From NCBI GenBank assembly GCA_963789885.1, contig CAWBNB010000014.1:1-64000 (forward strand): 64,000 bases of DNA, written 5' to 3'. The notes under the pieces were generated by a model. That model did no database searches, had not been told where the DNA came from, and saw only the letters and a list, made by a program, of their open reading frames with translations. The first letter of the stretch is position 1; every line of letters starts with the position of its first letter. A program made the translations under genes and the position numbers. Below, one piece after another: positions 44,644 to 52,778 of this stretch. The DNA comes from DATEDA01 sp963789885. Its GTDB lineage: Bacteria > Pseudomonadota > Gammaproteobacteria > Burkholderiales > SG8-39.

Positions 44644-45794
44644 GAATACTGCTCGTCAACTACGAGTTTCCGCCGCTCGGCGGAGGCGCGGCGAACGCCA
44701 CGATGTTCATCGCAAGAGCGCTGACGCATCTCGGCCACCAGGTGAGCGTGCTCACGACCGCGTTCGGCGATCTGGCGGGTCCGCGCGTCGAGGACGGCGT
44801 CCGCGTCCATCGGGTGCGCGCACGCCGCGCGGCAGCCGACCGCTCCAACCCGCGCGAGATGGCGAGCTTCGTGCGCGCATCGCTCAGGCCCGCGAGGCAC
44901 ATCGCGCGAGAATGCGCCATTGAAGCGGTGATCGTGTTCTTCAGCATCCCCTCCGGTCCTGTCGGATGGTTCCTCGACTGGGCGCTCGGGCTACCGTACG
45001 TCGTTTCGCTGCGGGGCGGCGACGTGCCCGGTCTCGTACCGGAACTCGACCGCGTGCATCGCCTGATCAAACCGATCCGGCGTGCCGTCCTGCGGCGCGC
45101 GCGGGCCATCATCGCGAACTCCGACAGCCTCGCCCGGCTGTCGGAGAAGACAGACCCGTTCCCGGTCGGCGTGATCCCGAACGGAGTCGATACCGACTAC
45201 TTTCACGCACGCGCCCTCGGCGAACGGCCGGACGGTGACGTGTTCCGCATCCTGTTCGTCGGTCGATTGACGGCGCAGAAGAATCTCCCGCCGGTCCTCG
45301 AGGCGCTTGCCCGGCTCCGGCGCGACCTCGTTCGGGAGGTCGTCCTAGACATCGTCGGAGACGGGCCGCTGCGGAGAGAGTGGGACGAGATGTCGCGTGG
45401 GCTGGGCCTTGCCCGTGCGATCTCCTGGCACGGGTGGCTCCCGAAAGAGCGGGTTGCGACCCTGTACCGTCGTGCCAGTTGTTTCGTGAACCCGTCGCTC
45501 TACGAGGGAATGCCGAACACCGTCCTCGAGGCGATGGCATCGGGCCTCCCCGTCATCGCCAGCAACGTCGGCGGCAACGACGCGCTCGTGCGGCACGGAA
45601 AGACCGGCTTCCTCGTGGAGCTGACTGATCCCAACCCGTTGGAGCAGCCGCTCGCGGCACTGATCGGCGATGGAGCGCTGGGCGCGCGGTTGGGAGCCGC
45701 GGGTCGCACAAGGGTCGTCGCCGATTTCTCCTGGGTGTCGGTCGCGGAGCGATACGTCCGTCTGTTCGTCGCCGAACCGGGTGGAAGCATGTGA
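44640..45794 (+). CDS. Family 4 glycosyltransferase
   Basis: A 384-residue GT-B enzyme starting at GTG 44640. The N-terminus ILLVNYEFPPLGGGAANAT is the UDP-sugar family start. VVSLRGGDVPGLVPEL lies near residue 120, IPNGVDTDYF near 180, RILFVGRLTAQKNLPPVL near 205, and SLYEGMPNTVLEAMASGLPVI near 285 is the EX7E donor site. It is close in design to the GT4 at 50514, and the two may be paralogues. Overlaps of 4 nt upstream and 1 nt downstream suggest one operon from asnB to 46405. Confidence 0.9.
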   Translation: MRILLVNYEFPPLGGGAANATMFIARALTHLGHQVSVLTTAFGDLAGPRVEDGVRVHRVRARRAAADRSNPREMASFVRASLRPARHIARECAIEAVIVFFSIPSGPVGWFLDWALGLPYVVSLRGGDVPGLVPELDRVHRLIKPIRRAVLRRARAIIANSDSLARLSEKTDPFPVGVIPNGVDTDYFHARALGERPDGDVFRILFVGRLTAQKNLPPVLEALARLRRDLVREVVLDIVGDGPLRREWDEMSRGLGLARAISWHGWLPKERVATLYRRASCFVNPSLYEGMPNTVLEAMASGLPVIASNVGGNDALVRHGKTGFLVELTDPNPLEQPLAALIGDGALGARLGAAGRTRVVADFSWVSVAERYVRLFVAEPGGSM

Positions 45795-46405
45795 TGCAGT
45801 TCGACTTCGGGCAGAACTGGGCGGATTACTCAGCCAACGCCGCAAGCGACGAGCGCGTGGCCCAGGCTCGGCGCGACTTCGCGAAGTTGCTCTCCGGCGT
45901 CGAGCTTAACGGCCGAGCGTTTCTCGATATCGGCTTCGGCCAGGGATTCGCGCTGCTCAGCGCGGCGGCGATGGGTGCGCGAGTCCTTGGTTGCGACATC
46001 AATCCCCGGTGCGCCGAGGTAGTGGCGCGCAACCAGTCGCGGTTCCCGGAGCTGCACGGGAGGACGATCGATGTCATCATCGGCTCGATCCTCGACGACG
46101 CGGTGGTCGCCCAGCTGCGTCGGCACCCGCTTCACGGTGAATCGGGGTTCGACATCGTGCACTCGTGGGGCGTGCTTCACCACACCGGCGACATGCGCAC
46201 GGCGATCGGCAATGCCGCGAGCCTCGTGCGACCAGACGGCCACTTCGTAATCGCGATCTACAACCGCCACTGGTCGAGCCGCCCATGGCGCTGGATTAAA
46301 TGGATGTACTGCAAGTCGCCGCGGTGGCTCCAGCGGCTCCTGATCTGCGCGCTGTATCCGATCATCTGGGTCGCGAAGCTGCTCATCACCGGCAAGAACC
46401 TCTAA
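45794..46405 (+). CDS. Class I SAM-dependent methyltransferase, C-terminus apparently truncated
   Basis: A 203-residue protein. AFLDIGFGQGFALLSAAAMGA near residue 40 is SAM motif I, VLGCDINPRCAEVV follows, and FDIVHSWGVLHHTGDMRTAIG is near residue 115. It ends at LLITGKNL with a TAA. Proteins of this type usually continue for another 50-80 residues after this point, so the 3' end has probably been lost. The region after it has no similar frame. Activity may be retained because the SAM core is complete. Confidence 0.75.
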   Translation: MQFDFGQNWADYSANAASDERVAQARRDFAKLLSGVELNGRAFLDIGFGQGFALLSAAAMGARVLGCDINPRCAEVVARNQSRFPELHGRTIDVIIGSILDDAVVAQLRRHPLHGESGFDIVHSWGVLHHTGDMRTAIGNAASLVRPDGHFVIAIYNRHWSSRPWRWIKWMYCKSPRWLQRLLICALYPIIWVAKLLITGKNL

Positions 46406-46467
46406 GAGAGGGGCGAGCGCGCTGTGATACCTAAAACGGTGGGCTCTCGGTCCCACTCCGTGCCCAT

Positions 46468-47385
46468 TCAGCGCTTGGCGTGGTCGCTCAGTTCGGCTAG
46501 CCACCCCAGCAATGCGCCGAACAACGTGTACGCAAACAACATCAAGGACAGCGCGAGCGCTTGAGGCGCCGGGACCCCGAACATCCCGAGCAGACCTACG
46601 TAGCCACCCTCCCGCAACCCGAGCCCTGCGATGCTGACGGGTAGCAGCAGCAACAGCGCGACGCCCGCGTAAACCAAAAACCAGACTGCAACGGTCAGTT
46701 CGAAGCCGATAGCGTGTGCCAATTGGATTTGGATTGCAGTGCAAAGTCCATGGAAGATCAGCGCAAGCAGAAAACATACGAACATGCGCAGTGGGTGCTG
46801 TAGCAAGCGATGCAGACCATCGACGAAGCGGCTTAGGAGCGTGCGCAGTCGCCCCGACTGACTTGGCTGGATCCAATTCATAAGAAAAGCATGGGCACGC
46901 GTCTGAGCTAGTATCGCTACGACAAGCAGGAACAGCGCTGCCGCTACGATGAACAGCAACGTCAGCTCGCTCGGTGCTCGTTCCACCCATGGTGCTGCGC
47001 AGGCGCCCAAGAAAAACAGCGCAAAGGTCGCGACGGCTCGATCCACCAGCGTTGCCGCGACCGCCTGGCCGGGCTCGGTCTCTATTTTGCTCAATCGGTG
47101 CGCCTTGACGACATCGCCTGCAACCTGCCCCGGTAGGACCGTACCGTAGTAGAGCGCGACGAACGTTATCTGCACTACATCGCGAATCCGGAACTCGGGG
47201 GCGATGCACCAGAGACGTAATGCCGAAATCCACCAAGCGACCAACGTCAGAATTAAGGCGCCAATTGCGCTAACGGGCTCCAGCGAACCTAGAGTGGCAG
47301 CTATCTCTGTGAGCGGCGTTCGCCAGAATAGCCACGTGATCAAACACGCCGACACCAAGAGCTTCAAGGCGACGGATCTTGTCAT
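46468..47385 (-). CDS. Flippase-like membrane protein (LPG synthase TM family)
   Basis: A polytopic protein of about 305 residues with 7-8 membrane helices, of the lysylphosphatidylglycerol-synthase transmembrane (AglD/UPF0104) family. Landmarks are FVALYYGTVLPGQVAGDVVKAHRL near residue 85, AATLVDRAVATFALFFLG, and LPVSIAGLGLREGGYVGLLG near residue 250, the conserved GLG-RE motif. Members are proposed to move lipid-linked sugars or help glycan assembly. ATG 47385 overlaps the upstream methyltransferase stop (ATGA). A relative lies at 55149-56237. Confidence 0.85.
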   Translation of the reverse strand: MTRSVALKLLVSACLITWLFWRTPLTEIAATLGSLEPVSAIGALILTLVAWWISALRLWCIAPEFRIRDVVQITFVALYYGTVLPGQVAGDVVKAHRLSKIETEPGQAVAATLVDRAVATFALFFLGACAAPWVERAPSELTLLFIVAAALFLLVVAILAQTRAHAFLMNWIQPSQSGRLRTLLSRFVDGLHRLLQHPLRMFVCFLLALIFHGLCTAIQIQLAHAIGFELTVAVWFLVYAGVALLLLLPVSIAGLGLREGGYVGLLGMFGVPAPQALALSLMLFAYTLFGALLGWLAELSDHAKR

Positions 47386-48323
47386 CCGGCCAACTTGCGC
47401 AGCGTCAAAATGACCGGAGTCCAACCGTGTATGCCGATGATCAGTCGAGCGAGCAGCGCGCGTGCGCGTCGATTTGCTATCAGCAGGAGCGGCCGCTTGA
47501 TGCGGCCCAAACTTGCCCAGGTGCCAAAATCGAGCGAGACCATTCGCTGACGGAAGATGTCCTCACCCAGCCCGAGCAACTCGAACTTGTGAAACCCAGA
47601 CAACTGCCGCAGAGCACGAACGGTCCAGCCGACGTTCAACTCCGTGCGTAAAGTCCGTGCGAACGCGGGATCTCGTCGCCAGATCCAACGCACATACCAT
47701 GGAAAGAACCCCGACCACATTACCGGCGGATGGAATACTCCATAGTGACCGTCGTAGTACGAGCGATAGTTGGGAAACACGAACTGCAAGGTTCCACCGG
47801 GTCGGAGTACGCGTAGTGACTCTGAGAGCACATCGAACGGCCGCTCCGTGTGCTCCAGCACGTTCGCCGAGAAGACGATGTCGAAGGTGCAGTCCGCAAA
47901 GGGCAACTGTTCGCCCACTGCATTGAGGATCCGATCTGGTTCCAGCCCATTCTCTTCCATCAGCCTACGCCCCAGCTTGAACGATGCGTCGAAGCCGACC
48001 GCATCGGGTTCGATGCCGTGCACATCGCTGCCGTAGTGCTTGCTCCACACGATGAGGTTCGTCGCAAGGCCTGCGCCTACTTCCAGGAGTCGCGCATCTC
48101 CGAGACTCGCAAAGCGTTGAAGGATGCCGGCTTGCTGATGCGCCTTTGCTTCGCTCAACAAATCTGCTGCTTGTTTGTGTCGATCCACTCCGGAGAGTCG
48201 CTCGAAGAAGACACCCTGTGTCTCGACGACGGCGTCGTACACGTCCTGCGGAATGCGGATCAGTGTGTCGCTCGCATTGTCCATCGCTCTGGTTGTATTT
48301 CTTTTCTGGTCGAGGAGCGCCAT
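47382..48323 (-). CDS. Class I SAM-dependent methyltransferase
   Basis: A 313-residue enzyme. RLLEVGAGLATNLIVWSKHYG near residue 77 (SAM motif I) is followed by VHGIEPDAVGF and FDIVFSANVLEHTERPFDVLSE near residue 150. A long C-terminal part has YRSYYDGHYGVFHPPVMW, probably the acceptor side. It is followed by the flippase-like gene with a 4-nt overlap and preceded 22 nt upstream by another methyltransferase. The start is ATG 48323, with ATG 48285 as an alternative. Confidence 0.83.
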   Translation of the reverse strand: MALLDQKRNTTRAMDNASDTLIRIPQDVYDAVVETQGVFFERLSGVDRHKQAADLLSEAKAHQQAGILQRFASLGDARLLEVGAGLATNLIVWSKHYGSDVHGIEPDAVGFDASFKLGRRLMEENGLEPDRILNAVGEQLPFADCTFDIVFSANVLEHTERPFDVLSESLRVLRPGGTLQFVFPNYRSYYDGHYGVFHPPVMWSGFFPWYVRWIWRRDPAFARTLRTELNVGWTVRALRQLSGFHKFELLGLGEDIFRQRMVSLDFGTWASLGRIKRPLLLIANRRARALLARLIIGIHGWTPVILTLRKLAG

Positions 48324-48345
48324 CTGACGTCATCGACGTTAATCG

Positions 48346-49194
48346 CTACCGACCACCCGAGGAAATCGTCTCCGTGCGTGTATCGGATACTTTGTGCTCA
48401 CACAACAACACCGCATTGAGCACACCAAGGTTTGGATCATCCGCGTCGAAGTCATCCGATATGTGAGAGCGTATGCGCTCGAATGCGCGAGGGTCTTCCT
48501 CTCGGTGCAAAACCCGAACGCTGAATCCAGCCTGCTCCAATGCGTTCACGTGATCCGTGAGTCGCCACCGCGGCAGATCTCCCGGGTTCAGATACCGCTG
48601 CCACGTCTTCTGCGAAAACTGAAGAAAGTGCAGGGGGTATTTGAAGAAGTGATCTCGGTAGTCGACTACGTGTAACATCGCTCCCTGCGTCGACAGGCAG
48701 AGCTTCATCTGAGAGAAGACATCCGCCGGTTCGGCCAGATGCTCCAAGACGGAATGCGACAAAATCAGATCCGCTTGCCGGGTGCCAACGCTTGCGAACG
48801 ATGTACAACGGCGCACCGCCCCGCTGACCGATTCGGCTGTCAGGTCGTGTCGGTGGGCAACCGTCGCCAGCAGAGTCGTGTCTAGCCGAGGATCAAAAGC
48901 TGCAAATGGCTCGACGCACCAAACCTGTGAAGCTCCAGTGCACACAAGGGCATACCCGACGCCATTGGTAGAACCGCTCCCCACTTCCACGATTCGTTTT
49001 CCTTCGACCGTCCAGCCGTCCTGTGCCAACGACGTGCGATAGAGCTCGCAGACATGATCCGGTCGAACCTCGGCTACATTCGTGCGATAGAAGGGAAGAT
49101 AGCGCCCAATGCGTTGCAAGTCGGCCGGGAAGAGAAACCTGCGCACGAGACGAAGTGAGATGTATTCGAGGTTACTGAGTAGGAGCTGGAACAT
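48346..49194 (-). CDS. Class I SAM-dependent methyltransferase
   Basis: A protein of about 282 residues. KRIVEVGSGSTNGVGYALVCTG near residue 63 is SAM motif I, VWCVEPFAAFDPRLD follows, and ADLILSHSVLEHLAEPADVFSQ is near residue 140, followed by HVVDYRDHFFKYPLHFLQ. The LEH-type motif is shared with the next gene. It is first in a minus-strand transcript with another methyltransferase and the flippase-like protein. ATG 49194 is preferred; a GTG at 49245 would add 17 residues. Confidence 0.82.
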   Translation of the reverse strand: MFQLLLSNLEYISLRLVRRFLFPADLQRIGRYLPFYRTNVAEVRPDHVCELYRTSLAQDGWTVEGKRIVEVGSGSTNGVGYALVCTGASQVWCVEPFAAFDPRLDTTLLATVAHRHDLTAESVSGAVRRCTSFASVGTRQADLILSHSVLEHLAEPADVFSQMKLCLSTQGAMLHVVDYRDHFFKYPLHFLQFSQKTWQRYLNPGDLPRWRLTDHVNALEQAGFSVRVLHREEDPRAFERIRSHISDDFDADDPNLGVLNAVLLCEHKVSDTRTETISSGGR

Positions 49195-49603
49195 TTGTGG
49201 TGTTTGCGCCTTCGCTGGCTGAATGAGCCCTATCCGGCCAAGCACCTTCGTGAGCCGCCTCGGTTCGAACTCCTGTCTACGTCCGTCAGTTCGAACCGAC
49301 TCACATCGGTGATCGCTGCAGATCGCAGTGCTCGTCGTTCTGCCGAGACTCCGAGTGAGCCAGTCAGTACGGGCAACTTCGCGATCCTGGATCGCACATG
49401 AGCCGGGCTCGTTCGATGGCTGCGCGATTGTAGCGTGGAGTCCTGAGCCCGTTGCTAATTGCTTCCTCGCCCTTAGAGAATCGTCGACGCTTCATCTGAT
49501 CCGCTGAGATCACGCCTTCGAAAATCCGCACGGTATCCATCGAGAGCGTGAGTGTGGGCATGCTTTTGTCCGCAGACGGATCGCGGTACTCTTCGCGTCG
49601 AAA
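49195..49603. promoter_or_regulatory. Divergent intergenic region
   Basis: About 400 nt between the minus-strand methyltransferase and the plus-strand epimerase. It must hold promoters for both directions. No strong consensus promoter, hairpin or coding frame stands out. Confidence 0.35.
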
Positions 49604-50509
49604 ATGCGTGTACTCATCACCGGCGGTACGGGACGGATTGCCCGGGCCCTTGCGCCTCATTTGCAATCCCTGGGGTATTCGGTCTTCGTCACTGATCGTT
49701 TTGGCACGTCCGGTTCGATGAGCGACACCGCCGGACGCACGGTGCTGCATCTCGATATTTTCGAATCGCCCGAGTTGTTCGGCCGACATATCCAAGAAGG
49801 GGACACGGTGATCCACCTTGCGTGCTCGTCGGACCCGACGATTTCGCAGGCGGATCCTTCGGCAGACGTCAAAACGAATCTGTTGGGCGCGCTCGCCGTG
49901 CTGCGAGAAAGCATGGCTAGAGGTGCGAGGAGGTTCGTTTTCGCGTCGTCGGGCGGTACGGTCTACGGGCCCGCCACCGGTAGAGCATCCATACCCGAAG
50001 ACGCGCCGCTCGAACCCATCTCCATGCACGGCGCAATGAAGTCTGCGACGGAAACGTATCTGCGCGCAGCGGCTTACGGCGCCGACATGGTTCTCCAAAT
50101 ACTGCGAATATCGAACCCCTACGGCCTCATGAGCAGTCCGCGCCGTCAAGGATTCATCGATGTCGCGATCCAGACATTGAAATCCGGCGGAAACCTGAGC
50201 GTTTGGGGGGATGGTTCCGTCGTCCGCGACTACTTGTACATAGCCGATCTTCTGTCGGCCTTCGAAGTGACGCTGAAGCACGAGCGCAGCTTTACGTTGA
50301 ACATCGGTTCTGGCGTCGGTTCCTCGATCAACGAAATCATCGATCTGTTGGCATGCCACTTCGATTTGGCGAACCGTGTAGACCGCCTACCCGGGCGATC
50401 CATCGACGTGCCGCGGAACGTGCTGGACATAAGTGCCGCGCGCAAGACACTCGGTTGGGCGCCCACTGTCGCGCTCGCGGAAGGCATCCGGCGAATCATT
50501 TCTCGCTAG
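49604..50509 (+). CDS. NAD-dependent sugar epimerase/dehydratase (His in place of catalytic Tyr)
   Basis: A 301-residue extended SDR of the nucleotide-sugar epimerase type. The NAD loop GGTGRIA is at 7-13, then DTVIHLACSSDP, VFASSGGTVYG near 114-122 and RISNPYG. Where the family has Tyr-x3-Lys, this protein has His142-Gly-Ala-Met-Lys146 (codon CAC at 50027-50029). The rest of the active site looks normal. The change would normally lower or alter activity, unless another residue takes over. It is 4 nt upstream of a GT4 gene and probably supplies its sugar. Confidence 0.85.
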   Translation: MRVLITGGTGRIARALAPHLQSLGYSVFVTDRFGTSGSMSDTAGRTVLHLDIFESPELFGRHIQEGDTVIHLACSSDPTISQADPSADVKTNLLGALAVLRESMARGARRFVFASSGGTVYGPATGRASIPEDAPLEPISMHGAMKSATETYLRAAAYGADMVLQILRISNPYGLMSSPRRQGFIDVAIQTLKSGGNLSVWGDGSVVRDYLYIADLLSAFEVTLKHERSFTLNIGSGVGSSINEIIDLLACHFDLANRVDRLPGRSIDVPRNVLDISAARKTLGWAPTVALAEGIRRIISR

Positions 50510-50513
50510 ACGA

Positions 50514-51653
50514 ATGCGCGTCTTGTTTTTGAATTACGAGTATCCACCTGCTGGTGGTGGGGGTGGAGCCACCAGTCGATGCTTAGCTGAAGCCCTCGCG
50601 GGTCGTGGACACATGATCTACGTGCTGACGAGCGGCACGAAGGAAATGTTAGGAACCGACCGGTCTCTTCCGCAATTGACGGTCGAGCGAATCGAGACGG
50701 GGAGAAAGCGCGCCGACGTCTGCACTCCCTTTGAAATGCTTCGATACGTAATCGCTGCGGCACGACGCCTTCCGGCGCTGCGGACGAGTTTCGACCCCGA
50801 CATCGTGCACTGTTTCTTCGGCATGCCGACCGGTGCCGCAATGCTTCTCGATGGCCTCGCGCACAACAAACCCTATGTCGTGTCCCTACTGGGAGGCGAC
50901 GTTCCGGGTTTCTTGCCGTCGGAGACGGCGATGATGCACGCAGTGACGAAGCCTGCGACACGAGCGATCTGGAAGCAGGCCGCGTTCGTGTTGCCGAACA
51001 GCAAAGGTCTGGCCGAACTCGCGCGCCATACCGTCGAGCGCCGGTACGACGTCGTGACGAACGGTGTCAGTCTTCAGCAATTCGTCGAAGCCGGTGCGAT
51101 CTCGTCTACGGATCCGCTTCGTCTGCTGTTCGTTGGTCGATTGGTTCATCAGAAAGGACTGGACATCCTCATCGAAGCGTTGCGTAAGGTCTCGTTGCGA
51201 GGTCGCCAGCTCGAGATGACGATAGTCGGCGACGGTCCTGATCGAGCCAAGTTGGAACCACTGACCGTTGGCTTAAGGGATCAGATCGACTTTTCGTGGC
51301 GTGGCTGGGTTCCTCTGGACACTCTCCCCGAACTCTATCGGCAGCATCACGCACTCATCATGCCGTCGAGATTCGAGGGCATGGCGAGCGTAATGCTTCA
51401 AGCGATGGCGTGCGGCTGTACGATCGTGACCTCCGATGTGTTCGGCGCTGCCGACGTCGTAAACGATTCGGTGTCGGGTTACGTAATTCCGATAGAAGAC
51501 GTGGATGCCCTCGCTGATCGCATATCGCGACTCACGCCCGACCTTTTGGTGCGGCTGCGTGCCGCAGCGCGGCTCGCGGCGGTCGAATATTCGTGCGAGA
51601 ACATTGCGGAGCGCGTCGAGACCCTCTATCTCGAGGCCATTCGAACGCGGTGA
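50514..51653 (+). CDS. Family 4 glycosyltransferase
   Basis: A 379-residue GT-B enzyme. VLFLNYEYPPAGGGGGATSR is at the N-terminus, IVHCFFGMPTGAAMLLDGLA near residue 100, VVSLLGGDVPGFLPSE near 122, LLFVGRLVHQKGLDILIEAL near 205, and SRFEGMASVMLQAMACGCTIV near 283 is the donor site. It is parallel in layout to the GT4 at 44640. The ATG is 4 nt after the epimerase stop. The upstream frame extends further but without support. Confidence 0.9.
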   Translation: MRVLFLNYEYPPAGGGGGATSRCLAEALAGRGHMIYVLTSGTKEMLGTDRSLPQLTVERIETGRKRADVCTPFEMLRYVIAAARRLPALRTSFDPDIVHCFFGMPTGAAMLLDGLAHNKPYVVSLLGGDVPGFLPSETAMMHAVTKPATRAIWKQAAFVLPNSKGLAELARHTVERRYDVVTNGVSLQQFVEAGAISSTDPLRLLFVGRLVHQKGLDILIEALRKVSLRGRQLEMTIVGDGPDRAKLEPLTVGLRDQIDFSWRGWVPLDTLPELYRQHHALIMPSRFEGMASVMLQAMACGCTIVTSDVFGAADVVNDSVSGYVIPIEDVDALADRISRLTPDLLVRLRAAARLAAVEYSCENIAERVETLYLEAIRTR

Positions 51654-51856
51654 CTATCTTTCGGCTCGACGTGATCGTTGGGAACGATGATTCGCCCAGT
51701 GCACGCGATGTGAGACCTGACGCAACCGTTGGTGCTCTCGCGACGTGCGGTCGCTGGCGGAGAAGAAGGCGTTGAACGCGCAGGAAATTCCCTGATCAAT
51801 CTAGGACGCTTGTCGGCGCTGCCCGTCGTGCCTTCGGCGCGTTCTCGTCCGGATGG
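51654..51856. other. Gene-free stretch before the IS91 piece
   Basis: About 200 nt with no supported gene. The boundary of the inverted IS91 copy begins at about 51857. Confidence 0.4.
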
Positions 51857-52326
51857 GAACGTGTTGCGAGACGCCGCGAAATCGAGGCGATGCGCGAGCC
51901 GACACCGCCCGGGCGCCCGGCGGCCTCTACCGCCCGCGCAATCCGCGCGCAAGCCCGCTGTGGCAGTGCGCGAGCCGGCACGCAGGCGAGCTGCGGGCGG
52001 CCGGTGGGCTGCGGCGCGCGGTCGAAGAGCAGGCGCCTGAGCGCTTTCCTCGCCTGCGGCGACCCACACTACGGCTTTGCCCGCATCTACTGCGATGCCT
52101 GCGGACACGACTACCTGCTCGCCTACTCCTGCAAGACGCGCTACTTCTGTCCGAGCTGCCACCAGAAGCGTGCTGCTCTACGGCGAGTGGGTCGAGCAGA
52201 ACGTGCTCGCGCCCGTGCCGCACCGGCAGTACGTCTTCACCGTCCCGCGGCTCTTGCGCCCGGGCTTCGGCCGGCACCGAGCATGGCTCGGCGAGCTCTG
52301 CCGCATCGCCGCCCCCAAGATCGTCC
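51857..52326 (+). pseudogene. IS91-family transposase, 5' fragment with frameshifts
   Basis: In successive frames the plus strand encodes GGLYRPRNPRASPLWQCASRH, FLACGDPHYGFARIYCDACGHD, YLLAYSCKTRYFCPSCHQKR (a CxxC zinc pair) and, after a base loss near 52171, LYGEWVEQNVLAPVPHRQYV and the following FTVPRLLRPGFGRHRAWLG. This is the N-terminal third of an IS91-type transposase. The catalytic tyrosine region is missing. The first 262 bp repeat 37018-37281 in inverted orientation. Confidence 0.8.
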
Positions 52327-52407
52327 GCGCGTCCGGCGTCGGATTCACCGACACGTAGTCACGCTTGAGCGTGTTCACAAACGCCTCCGCCATTCCGTTC
52401 GAATGGG
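52327..52407 (-). pseudogene. IS3-family orfB internal fragment
   Basis: The minus strand reads PHSNGMAEAFVNTLKRDYVS and then VNPTPDART, the catalytic-Glu region of an IS407/IS2-like OrfB. It joins the IS91 fragment on one side and the PEP-CTERM tail on the other. Confidence 0.7.
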
Positions 52408-52506
52408 GGCTTTCAGGTCATGCCGGAACCCGCGACGTTGTTCCTTCTCGCGGGAGGCATCGTGCTGATCGTCAGCGTTCAGATGCGTCGGAGGCGACGC
52501 GCCTGA
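52408..52506 (+). pseudogene. Orphan PEP-CTERM sorting tail
   Basis: The frame GGFQV then MPEPATLFLLAGGIVLIVSV and a basic QMRRRRRA before a TGA is a complete PEP-CTERM signal: PEP motif, one membrane helix, arginine cluster, stop. The body of the protein is missing; an IS3 fragment takes its place upstream. It is too short to be seen by ordinary gene calling. An independent gene with a start at ATG 52420 (28 residues) is unlikely. Confidence 0.75.
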
Positions 52507-52599
52507 CGTGTCGAGCCCCGGCCTTCCGGTCGTGGGCTCGCCCGTTCAACCGTAGCGCCGCACAGCCGCGTGCCGGTCTGCTCCCCGAAAGCCTAGACA

Positions 52600-52710
52600 A
52601 ATGGGGCTGTGCGAGCCTGCCGTCCTGGATCGAGCACTACAATGAGCATCATCCGCACTCTTCACTCAGGATGCGTTCGCCTCGGATGTTCCGGCGGCGA
52701 GCAGGCCTTG
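52600..52710 (+). pseudogene. IS3-family orfB C-terminal fragment
   Basis: Encodes SLPSWIEHYNEHHPHSSLRM followed by RSPRMFRR, the C-terminal HYNxxHPHSxL box of an IS3 OrfB. It is on the opposite strand to the fragment at 52327-52407, so the element has been rearranged. Confidence 0.65.
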
Positions 52711-52778
52711 GTGGAGTGAGAGTCCGTATCCGGAGATACGGGGGCAACATCAGCAACTTTCGTACCATATCACATCGC

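Noticed and set aside
45830..47236. Minus-strand frame of 468 codons through a methyltransferase and the flippase-like gene
   Set aside because: It runs antisense to one true gene and in the wrong frame of another. No domain is seen.
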